A stretch of 51,681 nucleotides of DNA, from assembly GCA_002633005.1 (NCBI GenBank), contig NMRA01000366.1, positions 340,015 to 391,695 on the forward strand, in the 5' to 3' direction. Within the stretch, counting starts at the first letter, position 1, and each line of letters begins with the position of its first letter. Source of the DNA: Phoronis australis (lineage: Eukaryota; Phoronida; Phoronidae). A program made the position numbers and the translations under genes. Below, in pieces: positions 1-13,300 of the stretch. Below the pieces are notes generated by a model that worked only from the letters and a program-made list of their open reading frames with translations, was not told the origin of the DNA and did no database searches.

Positions 1-1325
1 CCCCCCATGCCAATCCCCCCTCAGAGGACCTGAATAAGTAATTTAACAAAATGACTTTAAAAATAGCTGTTCCTTTTCAAAGGCTTTGTTCGTTGTCTCC
101 AATATTGAAAGTAGGCTTTGACAACAGATCTGCACTGGATGGGAAGATCTTGTTGGTTATCTGCAGTCAAATGCTAAAAACCAATTTTTGTCCGTTCAGG
201 GACGATGCAGAAGCGATGCATATCTCCTCTGCACGGTACAAGCCTTCAAACCTAAAAACCAAAGGTTACGCGAAAACTGACGTGATAGATTTCCATTTCA
301 ACGTGTAATAGATTTCCAGAAGACATATGATAGGGAGTAAACAAATACTAGTCTAATGCAATGGATATTTATCACTCACGTACCCTTTGCCATTGGGATT
401 GGATTGTAATCTTAACTCATTAAGCTGTATCGAGTTGACAGCATAAATACTCAGCATTGATTGATGTAACTGTCACTGATAAACTTTTAGAAATCATTCC
501 AAACAATAATAATGCTTTGATGTACGAAAAAACCCCGATTGCTACGTCAAGTATCGTATCACATATCACAACATACAAAGATTAACCAGACTCTGGCTGG
601 CGACTGACTGCCGCGAAGTCGACATCGGCGAGCGCCTCAGTTAACAGGCATTGGTAGAATAATCATGGAATAATCGTTAAAATAATCACAAACCTTACCT
701 TTGTATGAGGTCGTGCTTACTTCCTCTCATAGAAACACCCTTTTTACGCAATCTCAGATTTAGTTGGCATGGCTGCAAGCCATTTCACCATGTATTTAAA
801 GGGCTCGCGAAATCGAGGCTGTTAATCTATCACCACTAGTACACGCACGCCCTCTAGTTATTGTAGATTTTCCGAATAGCCCCATTGAACCCGCTTAATT
901 TTTGAGTGCTGAAAAAATAACTTTGTTCAGAAATTGTAACGCACGATTCCACATATTCAGCGATTGCCAAAGAATAAATCATCGTCATTTTGTTTCAATC
1001 GATCCATTAGTGAATACCAAATAGCGCGGGTCATAATAGTAATAAGACTGGATGGATCAACATCAACTGGCGTCCGGTTATACAATCTACCTTGGATATC
1101 ACTGTACTGGGGAAACTTGGTACCCCACGTGTTTACTGTGTGCAACATCGAAATTTCCATTTTGGTGCTCTCTAGCGTAGTGAGAGCAAGAAATTGACTT
1201 CCAATTGATATCCACTAAGATTTGGGTGGGCAGAATTCAATTACTACACAGTGGCTCATTGATATAAAAACAGAGGAATCAATTCCACTGTCAGCCCCTC
1301 CCATTGTTTGATTAGTTTAAGTTCT
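1..1325. other. Intergenic, no gene recognised
   Basis: AT-rich sequence with only short random-looking open frames. I see no splice-linked coding, RNA gene or clear repeat here. Confidence 0.5.
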
Positions 1326-1335
1326 CTAATTTATT

Positions 1336-1550
1336 TCATCTTTTTGACACTGGCTGGGATTGAAATTCTCCCTCTTTATCACCAGCAGCCACTGGCTCTG
1401 CCGTGAATATATCTTTGCACTGGGAAATGTATGGAACAAGACATCCTTGCTCATCAATTGATATTTCGAAAAGTTTGCCTTTTTGCGTAAAGTGTTGGTA
1501 CATCTCACCGCACAGCAATAGGAATTTGCCAGCATTATAGCAGCAGGAAA
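1336..1550 (-). other. Possible terminal coding exon, unidentified
   Basis: A minus-strand open frame ends in TGA at 1336-1338. It has a protein-like composition, with a run KFLLLCGEMYQHFTQKGKLF followed by FEISIDEQG-type sequence. It follows a stop at about 1553, and I found no convincing acceptor. I do not recognise the family. It could be the last exon of a minus-strand gene, a decayed exon, or chance. Confidence 0.25.
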
Positions 1551-1882
1551 AGTGTTAGAAAGCTGTTTATACCAGTAGGAAAGTCCGCTAACGGATGAGG
1601 CAAACAGCTTGATTCAGGCAAAGGTTGCATAATTGAAAATGACCTTTGGTCTTAGAAAAAAATTGGCTCTGTGTATGCCATTAAACAACAGGACGAAATG
1701 TATATTGCAATGTTGTGTTGTGGCATACTTAAGGCTATTTTGAACGATGCTTCAAAAGAAGATTAAATATCAGTGGTTTATTGAGTCAAAAATAACATCT
1801 ATGGACTCTATTCCGCCTGTGGTTTTAATCATAAAAATGTGTGTTAGCTTGCACAAAATTGAATCCAAACATTTTAAACTCA

Positions 1883-2041
1883 TCATTGTGCAAAGCAGGT
1901 GTCCCACAGTAACAGTCCCATTTCCTCAACAGTGTTGAGTATTTCTTGTGTTTTATTCACTTCTTTGTTAATGTTTTCCATCACAGCTGAATGTTCTAAT
2001 TTCACGTTTTGCTTCATTTTCAAGAGTGAAGCTGTGAGAAT
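1883..2041 (-). other. Possible coding exon, coiled-coil-like, unidentified
   Basis: A minus-strand open frame follows an acceptor-like site (TCATTCTCACAG) at about 2042 and ends in TGA at 1883. Its content is helical and charged (MKQNVKLEHSAVMENINKEV, then a KTQEILNTVEEMG-type run), compatible with a coiled coil. There is no good internal donor, so it would have to be a terminal exon. A plus-strand frame, 2040-2243, abuts it and is about equally plausible. At most one of the two is likely real. Confidence 0.25.
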
Positions 2042-2243
2042 GACCCGGCTGTTGCCCGTCACCACAAGTAAGCAAGATGCTCAAGATATTCTTCAACAAT
2101 TGTTGGACACCAAACTGAACTGTTCACAACCCAACCTTCATCATCTCCAGGATATTGTGTGCTCTCACAATAAACCTGTCTTCACAAGTTTAATGGACAT
2201 TTCCAGTGTCTGCCACAGTCAAAGAAGTGATTCTCAAACATAA
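2040..2243 (+). other. Possible short ORF or exon, unidentified
   Basis: An ATG in acceptable context opens a 67-codon frame ending in TAA. It contains TTSKQDAQDILQQLLDTKL. It competes with the adjacent minus-strand candidate. No family is recognised and no splice partner was found. Confidence 0.2.
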
Positions 2244-4085
2244 ACCTATACACTATACAGACCTGTATTGAGTGTAGTGCCTGCTATTTTGGAAGAAAGG
2301 ATTTAGACTCAGTTTCAGTTTCATGACAATGTATGAGTTTTGGGAAATTCTTATGTTGTTTTTTCTATTTTAAAAACAAACAACTAGACATGTTCCACTA
2401 AGAAATAAATATATGTGATATAATGTTTGTGTAGAAGTATCATCCATGTAGATCAACGCGATTGATTAAAAATCTATTCCAGTCATCCCAAGTACTGTGT
2501 TGTCATAGCAACTAATTCAAACAAAGATGCTCTCAGAGACAATTGCATGAAGCCAGTAGTTTTCAGTAATAGATGTGTCCTCAAAATTTAGGCTGCTCTA
2601 TCTAGAACAAAAATGAAAATGTGTGCGTTTGTACCTAGAGTTGAGAGGTGTGGTACTTTGTCGCAAAACGTGGCTGGGATGGATGCCTCTCTTCTGAGGT
2701 GACTCTTACTCACGATTGCACAACACTTCAGTACCTAGCGCCCACTTTTCCCATTTTCGAGATTGCATTGAGAACTGTTGTAGTGTGGCGCTAGTGTAGC
2801 AGGAGACTTGGGATACAACTTCATTTCAAAAGGTGCAATTGCTTCTATATGTTACACATGGCACTATAGGCAAAATGACAATTGAATGGAGCGCTGAACA
2901 AATGCTGTAAACTGGAAGGTGGGCTTGCTAAATCGTTGGTACTGTGGATCTGAGATCATCTTCGTGGCTGGTTTTAGGCATGATTATGTGTCTAAATATT
3001 GAGTTGTTTCCATGACACTTTTGACATAAATATACAGTACTGTTACCACCAGCAGATATATTAACGAAAAGGTGCGTTTTTCTTTGAAAACCCTTAATTT
3101 TGAGTCCTGCAGAAATATTTCGTAGCAGCAAAAGGGAGAATCCTGAGAAGTCTCCATCTTCACCAAAGAAACATTAAGAAGCAAGCGTGGGTTTTGTTTC
3201 CTACTGATTTTTACTAAACTGCGCCATTAAGTAGATGAAATGACTATGAAACAATTAGGATCACTCTGCCCAAGACCAGGGTACTGGCTCTTGAGTTTCT
3301 TTGGCCGGTTTCATGAAATTGAGTAGAATGGGGAGTTAGCTATGTTCCCTAATTTATTAGGACATTTGTAGCTGCTTGGTCTTCATCACTATGTCAAGTT
3401 TTAGCTTTGGTAAATATCCAGAGTAAATTAGACCTACGTTCCCGTGTTGGTGAAACAAAGGTTTTCAATAATTATTAAAAAATAAGTTAAGTAGATATAT
3501 GAGCTCACATTAAAGATAGAGTAATAAGAAAATGTGCCATAAATGAGTAAACAAAGTCAGCGTAAACAGAATATGACTGTGACATCGGGCTTATATATGG
3601 ATATTGGGGCATGCGCATTGAGTTTGCACGACTTATGACCAACGCAATACGTTGGTGACTCGGACATTTAAAGTTAATGTTCAAGCTTTCTTTACTCTTA
3701 GAAGACTAGTTTTGCAAAATTTTAACATAAAAATCGGCGTGTGCGTTCCAATTATCCCATATTTGATGCTACCAAATAATTAAATCTTTATAAATTTCCC
3801 ATTAACGTTTTCAACGGAAGTCATACTTTACGGCTTTATCGGAAAAATTTGTAATTATAGAACAAACCAGTTTGTTCCTAACCATCGACACACAATCACA
3901 CCCTGATTGGCAATTTTTAGCCGATTGTAACGTGTGTACTAACGAGTATTAACTGGTAACTCCTGCCGAAACGCCATTCACGTCTTGGAAGCCTATCGCT
4001 GATGTAAATTACGTAACCTTTTATTTCGTCACTTGTGACGACAAACTTGTGAATTGATGTTAAGCAAGACATCACTTATTGAGGG
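2244..4085. other. Intergenic, no gene recognised
   Basis: AT-rich sequence between the weak candidates and the first firm gene. I see no gene, RNA or ordered repeat. The part just upstream of 4161 presumably contains the promoter and 5' UTR of the receptor gene, but no decisive element was recognised. Confidence 0.4.
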
Positions 4086-4140
4086 TAGGTCAGGGAACAG
4101 CGGAAACTAAACGTAGTGGAAAGTAGGCAGGCCGTACGGA

Positions 4141-4197
4141 ATGGAATATCAGTTGCCATTATGCGGCCACCGTCGTTTGCGATTGTTGTCGTTTTGA
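4141..4197 (+). promoter_or_regulatory. Upstream ORF overlapping the receptor start codon
   Basis: An ATG 20 bp before the proposed start opens an 18-codon frame in a different register. It stops at 4195-4197, inside the main coding region. If included in the mRNA it would be expected to reduce initiation at 4161. Confidence 0.4.
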
Positions 4198-4365
4198 CGG
4201 CTAGCTGTTCTGTAATTAGTGACAACGGCGTGATCTTCATGGGTGACGGTGCTAGTCACTGTGGGAATACGTACAAAGTACCACTGAACATCCAGTCTCA
4301 CCGGGAGATTGGCGAAAATGGTTCCCTGTCAACCTCGTGTACCCTCACAGCCTACACTGAGAAGG
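4161..4365 (+). CDS. Receptor exon 1: signal peptide and start of CUB
   Basis: Codes residues 1-68 plus one base. The hydrophobic core FAIVVVLTASCSV makes a signal peptide. C34 and C60 are the first CUB disulfide pair. The donor after 4365 is AAGG|GTAAAT. Confidence 0.83.
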
Positions 4366-7300
4366 GTAAATATGTCTGTGCTAAACAATGTTTTATATTA
4401 CTTGCTTTGACATTTCATGAGTGAACACAAAAAAATGATTGGAACAGGACCTGTACTTGCGGGGGTCTCGTTCGATACGTTTCAGTAAAATTCTTCAGTT
4501 ACACCTTTTTCACCCACTCACCAGTGCGTTTTTACTCGAGACCCCCTAGAACGCTCTATATCGATCATCAATGCCAAATCTGATCTGTTGTTATACTGGG
4601 CGAGGACCTTATGAACAAGTCTGCGTGTTTACGTAGACGAACATCTACTAAAAGTAAATTTTTAAGCCGTACAACTAAGCAGGCCTATATACTTTCTGAA
4701 AGTAGAAATCCTGCTGAATTTGATTTTTTACCAATCTGCCATTAACTGAGTAATGATGTCCTTTGAGCAAAATTTAGCAAAGAAGACAGGTGCATTTGTA
4801 ATAAAACAACGGCATAAATCGCATGATCAAATTTTATTTGACATAAATTCTCAAAATTAAATCTCATGGGACTGTTATAGTCTTTTAAATTAAGATTTCG
4901 TTTTCCTTATATGCAGCTTTTCGTATTTTTCCGTTATTTTTCTGAACAGGGCATATAGCGCATAGTATTTGGATCCCACCTGACAATTGTGAGACATTAC
5001 ATTAATCCCAAGTTACTTTTTGTCAAGTCCTTGAGGGTGTCCTTATCGGGTCATAAACAATGGAATGGAACTCGTCTAATTTACAAAAAAATCTAAACCT
5101 ATACTTTCGAGGAAATAACTTGTTATTCATCAAGAAACGTTCACTTACAATGACATCCGAAACGCTTTTGATAACCGTGAACGTGTCCACGTCGTTAGTG
5201 AAGAGATCCCTGCGTACACGCGGCAGGTGCTGTAGCCTCTAGATTTCACCGAGAAAGTTTTCTTGTTAACTTAGGTGGAAATTAAAGCTGCGTTTTGAAC
5301 AATTTATGTGGTTAAAACCGAAAATCTAATTTGACATTTTACTCTCGTACAAAAAGTCAGTCACGTGTTCTATTCCCGCTACTAATGTATGCATATAACA
5401 TCGAAATAATCAGCGACTCAAAAACGCTTCTGAGTTTATTGAGGTTGTACAGACCGAAATTCGCGTTCCAATTCAGACACCATGAAGCGTGCCGAGTAAA
5501 TCGAATGGTCGAGTTAATCGATTACTTCGACGTGAAATTCAACGCCGTCCACTCAGTGCACAAGCACCGAGTGACAGACAGCGAAGTTACACGTGTCATT
5601 TTCGTCCAAAACTGTTTTCTAGACTGACTGACGGTTTCGATGTTCTTCTGTTGGTAACAGAAATGATCCTGTCACGTACTGTTCATCCAAAGAGGCATTT
5701 TATTAGAGTAAAAGGCCCAATAGTAGTACGATTTTTAGCGGTTAAACAATGACCAGGCGGATTTAGGGGGGGGCCTTGGCTGCCGCAAGCAAAATGAAAT
5801 AGTAGCAATAGCGTGAAGCGTGAGGAAATATTGAGTTCACTAACTAGGACCGGTAGCGGGGTAGCGGATGAGGGGGGGGGGCCTCAGAGGTCGCGGTGGA
5901 ATTGTGTTCCGTTTTTGCTTCTTTTTTTTGTTTTGTTTTAGTCCACCGATAGATCTTGTGAACAGAAGGTCTACATACCCGGCCCCATTGCCGATGCCCC
6001 CCCTATATGGTATCCTAGATTCGCCATTGAAGTAACCATTAAACTTCCGTTTCATTTCTAAGTTTATAATATTGTTTCGTGGATTCTAGGGCACGGGATC
6101 TTGATGGTTGTTAACTTCATCAATATTAAGGCCACAGGCGCTGACAATTGTACACACTTTTTGAAAGTGACAAGGTCTTTAAAGACTGGCAAGACTGAAA
6201 GCCAGGTTTTGTGCGGTGCAAGAAAAGGTGAGAATTGTCCAACTGTCGCTCAACTAACGGAGCAGGCAAGACGTGATTTGCTGATTGTTAACTTAGCTAT
6301 GTTACCGTCGTGCTGTGGTAGCGGAACTGTTGAAGGCGCTTTTTGTCCGTTGTCAGGCTTTTAGTTTCCCCAACGTTAGTACGCCACATGAGGGATAAAA
6401 CGAATTCTTGTCTGCTGTATATGCTTAGAGGCATCTGCCCCCCTGTCCACACCGGCTACGCGGCGGGGCCCTTAACCGTGACGTCACCGTGGGAAACTGT
6501 GTCGACGGGGGTGGGGGGGGGGCGGGAGGTAAGCTCATAAGTGACGGCCAATGAAAATTATGATGCCCAGAGGCAACTCAGAATGATTTATAAAGCTCCC
6601 AGACATAGATTAAGAAACTCCGAGAAACCCTGCGATAGCATCCAGCAATCCAGGCACACGAGCTTAAGTACACTACTGCGCCTATTATATCATATCCAGA
6701 ACACGGCGCATACATGTACACCTTTGTAAAATGAGCAAAATCGAGATGCAGCTTTTTACTCAATTTGCGAGACACTTGACTTCTACGTCACAAAATGGAA
6801 CGCAAAAGCTCGTCATAAATACTTTTTAAACAATCCTAACGAAAATATAGGCTACCCATCTCGCAACATTTACGAGTTATTCACTTTAAAAACACCGTAA
6901 GGGAATTTCGAGAAAAACTCTTCTCCTGTGCTCTTCAAAGAGTGCGTGGTGCTGGAGTACATCGCGTACAATTGTGATGACCGTATTGTCCGGTGTGAGC
7001 GAGACCCCCATTAAGCGGCCATAACCTGTATAGTTTAACATCTGCTTGATCATGCTCGCGAATTTTCAAAATGCATAAACCAATAAATTTCGTACACCAT
7101 GTCGTGAACACATCCACTAAAACAAGAAACTGTAGGAACACCGCATTTATCCACCTTCACTCTTATCAGGCTTCTATTGTGAGTCAGCATGCGTGAATAA
7201 TTGGCTGATAAGCCACCTCTGGAACTACTTTGGGCTGAATGGATGACCAGGCCATAAAATGATAATTAGCCAAGACCAGTTACTATAATGCAACAAAGAA

Positions 7301-10300
7301 CAAGTAATAATGTCTTGCATCACCTAGCCTTGGTGGAAAGCTGTATACTGTATTGGCTCAAACAAACGCTTAGAAAAATTCATTTCACGGGGAGGGGACG
7401 CTTATTGTAGTGAGCCTACGGCAGTTGAAACCCGGTTTCCCAAACGGGTAAAATCGGAAGCTAGGATTCATCAAATTTACGCTCTGTGACGTATTTGTAG
7501 CCTATGACAGCCTTTCTACAAAATTGTGGTGCATTGCTATCAACTTCCGTTGTTAAATTACGATAATTTTTCAAAAAATTGTGCTCATCACAGGGCGAAA
7601 ACTTGCCGACTGATGCGTCGCTGAATCGCGATCGTCAATAGGAAAACTTGTACTCTTGAATAAAAATATAGTTTCGACTCAACAAATTACCTGAAATCTT
7701 CCTGATGTTTTACAATTTTTAAAGTTCCTGTGGAGTCCAGATTAATTGCGATTAAGTCCAAATGTGCGCTACATCGTACTCCACAACACGAGAAAAATCT
7801 CTGGATGAACACACATGTTGTTGTCACGTGACGTTTGTTTTGAAGGTCGTCTGCGTATGAGAGTGAGTGAGCGTGCGTGTGCGGGTCATCGACGATAGAC
7901 TTTTTTGTTACAAAAGGCGGAGGATTATGCAAGAAAATGGCGTTTACTAGATTGTTTTTCACTTAAACGGCTGTAACGTGCAAGGTGAGTGCGCTCGCAG
8001 AGTCACATCTCGGAAGTTTCCGGTTTGACGGATGACAAAGAACGATCTCAATGAAATTACACAAAGTCGTTTTAGAGCTTGTAATAGCTATACAAAACGT
8101 ATTTTGAGTATTAAAATGCATTTTTTCCAAAACCTAAATAACACACGGAGTAGTTCTACATTTATACAATCCTAACTTGGGTCCTATATTTTTGTATTCG
8201 TGCGCGCCGAATGAAAGTAATCGTGAGTGTTTCTGTGTTGCAAAATCTCTTATCCTGGGCCGATTTGAAAAATTCAAAGTTGTATTCGTATTTGTTTTCG
8301 CTCCTCTTTTCAAATATTACAGTAAAAACTACGTAAAATTCTCTCCATAAAAAGTACAGTTGTTAGGCTAGACTGTAATCAGCTGATCATATCCGCATGA
8401 GCGAAGTCAATTATCCTCGCTCGTGACTCGATGAATAGAGCAGCTTGGCGGCATCCCTTTGACCATGAGCCGAGCGCGTCTCAGCCAAGGTGGATAAATA
8501 CGGTCTACTTCAATTTTCCATACCCCGCCGTTTACCTTAAACACCGGGGTTAGAACCAATTTTATTTAGTGGGAATGTTCATAGCATGCAGCAGGCCTAC
8601 TGTTTTTGATTTTTAAAAATCGATGAACTAAAAATCACGAAGAGAAGCGACAGTGGGTATTGATATACTCGGAGGATTTACAAGCGCTGATCGTAATTAA
8701 TATCACATGGTTTATTCTTTTGGTACATGTATACAACTAAACTTACAATACGACAAATAAAAACAACACAGGGTGACCAAATTAGTTATCACTAGCTTTT
8801 ATGCCAGCGCTCATCGCCTAGTCGTGTCGAGCTATTTGATTCGAGTAGTAACACACTACTGGAATTTTGTGATAACGGGAATGTGCAAAATGATGTCGAA
8901 GACTATAAGGCTAGCTTCAAAGTCAATTCAAACATTCAAAAGCAACAGATGAGATGGGTCGGCGGGCAGCTCAGATAAATTCTAAGTTTAACTGAAAATC
9001 TGCCAGTTTTGACACCTTACAAGCTTAAAAATCATATTAAAGATGGCAATGCGGCAAGAAACAAAACAACTCTAGACTATAGTACTAAAAATAAAATGAC
9101 GAAAAACGGTATGAAACATTTAAAACCAACCGCTCGTTTGGGAAGTGCGGGCCCTTTGTCAAGATGAACCCAATTAAGTTGCCGTCACGTGTTCGTTATT
9201 TTTCAATGTTTAAAATGTACCAAAGCAAAACTGTACTTTCGACATTCTAGGCTGTACCTGCGCAAGTGCCAGAGAAAACCACTGATTTCGGTGTAATAAC
9301 AACCAACACTGTTGAGAAAGCAGTGCTAGCTAGCCATTACCTTTCTGTTTCATTAGCTGAATGCAAATGGCTTGCACTGAGAATAGGTATTATGAAAGTT
9401 GTCTGAGGGCAATCTCAGAGGTGACCACTGAGTGTAAGCAAGAAATTCTCCACATGCAACGAAGAAAAGCAGTCAACTAATTACAACGTGTTTGACGTAA
9501 AACTTCACTGAACATTCTACAGATTTCAGAGAAGCGTCGTACACGAATAAAATCACTCTAACGTTAGTTACCAACGGAGTTGTCCAGAGACCTGCTTTCG
9601 CCCTGAAATTAATTAAATTCAAACCCAAGGGAGACTCGGCGACATGTCCTCGGGGCACAGTCTCGTGCGACTTCGACAGGTAAGTTAAGCAATGCTGATA
9701 TTCACTCGACTAGAATGGTCTCATATGTTCAAAAGCAAGTTATGTCAAAAATTTGCTGCAAGTCTGAACTTGGTGATCTACTAGAAGTACTTCAAGTGAA
9801 ATGTCCCAGCTTTCGCGCATCACTGAAAACACCGGAATAAAAACTGTGAGCAGACAACAACTTGCGTAAATATAGGGTCCACGACGATAAAACTAATCAG
9901 TTCATTCAAACGTATGGATTTATACCGGCTAAAAAACACACAACCGATAAAATTGTTTTAAATAAATTCAGATTCCACCGGCCCATGCAGCGGACTTATC
10001 ATTTCTGAAAATTTTAGGACAAGTTGAAGGTTCAACTGATTTTAAGGGTACTTCGTGAAATCGTAGAGACGTAATCAGTAACATGAAAATGTGAGTATTT
10101 GGAAACACAATAAGCTCATGGCCGCAACAGGCACCATTGATTGAAGGCGTTTTTAGATATGCCACTGAGATAGGATCGATGGCGAAACAATCACAGCATT
10201 TCATCTTACTTAGCCCGTTGCGATAGCACAGGTAGATTTTGGGTACTGAAAACAACTACCCTACGACCAAGACAAATGTGAAAAATGCAGACGGTATCCT

Positions 10301-13300
10301 TTTTTTTTCTAACGTCAATCGCGGTTGGATGCCCTCCCAGCATCGCACAATTGGGTATGCCACTTATTAAACTCATGAGCTAACTGCGACTGACATGTAT
10401 GACCCATCGTTTCCTTTGTGGTTAACTTAACATTGATTTCAAATTGCGGTGCCCATGAAGTTTGAAAAAGATTACCTTTGTTAAAAATGAATTAATCGGT
10501 TATGACCAAGGATGACAGAAAATATGTGTTAGGTGGCAGCCCGCTGTGATGCAAACATTAGGATGTGATTTTGGCATTTATAACACTATTTTACAGGTGT
10601 TTGGAGAAACGATACACATGCGACAGTGTAAATCACTGTACTGACGCTTCTGATGAGGATGTAAGTAAACGAAATAAAACATGTCGAAGTTGGCGATGAT
10701 TGCTTCGAGCAACAAAGGCAACTCATGGGCGGGGCACAATAGGGGGCTGGGCTATAGCCTCCTCACTTTTTCTCAGTGCTGCGCCGCCCATGGTATATCG
10801 ACGGTGCACCACAGGGGGCTGGGGTGCTTTAGCCCCCCACTTTTTTCAGTACTGCGCCGCCTAGGCAACTATAATCTACAAATTGACATGTGTATAAACT
10901 CCCTCCAAGTTCCTTTAACCAATTGTGAACTTGCAGCTATAAAAACAAGCTCTACACACTGGCCAGTAAACCATTAGGCTCCCAATTTTGGCGAGTCTTT
11001 CGTGGCAGGCAAAGCATGTCACCAGAAACCAGAATTCTAACTTATTCCCGCTTCAGTCTCCACGCCACGATTATACAAGGCTTGGAATGACAAATGACAA
11101 AAGAGGAAAATTGTGCAGGACGTGATGTAGTGTTCCACGAATAGAGACTTGTGTGATAACAATATTTTGTGTGTTGTAAATTTTAACTGAAATCAACGTT
11201 TTTGCACGAATAAAAATTATTTTAAAAAGAGACGGAAAAAGAGGAAACTGGAAACCAAATCAGAGGAAATCGAAACCATAAGAGGAAAACCTAGAGGAGG
11301 AAAATTCCAAGCCCTGGTTATAGCTATCTTTACTTTAAATGTGAATTTTCTATTGAAGAAGTCACGTTGCGGACATGGCGTGCCAATAGTCAAAGAAAAA
11401 GAGGCCACGGAGAAGTTGATACTCGGTATTCCCAGCACCTCCTTCATTGCAGCCTGTGTGGGAGTTGTGGGCACCGCCATATTCATATTGTGCATGGCAC
11501 TGCTTCACAATCAGCAACAAGCCAAGGCGTGAGTTCAATAATTTGATCAAGAGTAGACCTAAAAATCGGAGTAAGTTGTTCAGGATGCTCCAGCACCTCG
11601 TTCGTACTTTACAAAGTTTTAGTGAGAAAGCCATTTGTTCTTGAAAAGCCATATTTGACTCATCAGAACCTAGTGTTATACAGATGTAACATACAGGTCA
11701 CTATGTACAGTGGTAATGAAACTCAAGGGTAATGATTTATACTTTCTGGCAGCCCTGGTTGATGATCAAATTAGAATTGGTTTTAGGGCTTCGTAAGTTC
11801 TGATAGTTCTTTACGGCCAGAGGTCGGGCTCTAAAAGTTGGCTCGCCACCTGGTGTCATTTTATGGACAGAACAACATCCCAAGGAATAACTTACTGCAA
11901 CTTCTTTGAAAGAACAAAAAACCCTTTCCATCGCAGTAATAAAGTAGTTGAGACTAGCGGTTGTAAATGATTTGAATCGAACCTTCAGTTCTAGGATCAT
12001 ACTGTACAGCAACTTTCATGAAAAATTGGATTTGTAAGAAAAGATGCAGTCCACCACAGCCATGGCCAACTTTGTAGGAAGTTCACTACCAGGAAGTATG
12101 CCTTCCTGTTACCCAGAAGGCAAATTCCAGTTACAGTTGAAGTGCATAAGATCACACAAGGTGCATTTTAGTAGGGATAGTCTAATCAATTTACTCAGAA
12201 TCAAAGCTAACGCTGTGATTACACATTGTACGGACTTCGTTACCGACAAGTAAGCTCAGGGACAGGAGAGCATTGGTTTATGCAAGTATGCCATGCAAAA
12301 TCTCGTTTTGCAAGTATAAGCTTACGACCTTGGTAGATATTGCAAAACGTAGACCACAAGTACTTGCGTTTACTCGAGTACCAGCTATTTTCAAGTATTT
12401 CTAACGCAACGTTTTATCACTATGAGCTTGGTTGGCCTATACCAGCACTCAAGGGTGAAGGTGCACGTCAAAACTTGCGTTTTGCAGTTAAATATACAGG
12501 CACCCCAACAATCAAAAGTGCCCCCACAGCATGTTCTTCAGTTGAAAGTGAGGGAAAATAGAGCTATAGAAAACCACATTATGTAATAACCCAATTTCAA
12601 CATTCTGATGATGTGGCGCCACAAGCACTACGTGTTACCCCAATTTCAAGCTGGGAAGCCATTACTTAAACGAGTTTGTTTTGATATTCTTGGCAATGTT
12701 CCAGTAATCTAACAAATCTGTGCTCAAAACATGATAGGTTTTGAGCGCGAGTCTGACCTCGGAGATTAGACGGCTGAGTTGTGCTTTTTATCCCCTCTAG
12801 GAGGAAACGACAACAGGACACTGAATCCCAATCACTGAACTCATTGTCAGCAACCCACGATGATAACAGAGAACAATCAAGAGGAGACATACGCCAGTCT
12901 TCTCGACGCCTATGTCAACAGCTTACGCCACATAACACAATCAATGACCAACAACATCGTTGTTCCTCACTAACTATTGGTCACCCAGAGCTCGAAGGTT
13001 GGAATACACCACACTGTGTGCACATAACGCCAGAAGATTTGGACACAGCACACTCCGTGCACATAACGCCAGACAATAACCTCCATAAACGTAGTGACCA
13101 CCCTCCAACCAAAGTTCACAGCTTCAACAGAAAAGAAACTCAATGGAGCTCAAACTTGTCAGGAAACACAGACACAAGGAGTGTGAATAGCATCCTAGGA
13201 TACCATAACAACAGCAAGCAGAGAACTCGCGACCTATTCACACAACACAGCCAACAGTCAACAAGAAGTCTTGGATCAACAAGGTCCATTCCGCTTCCCA

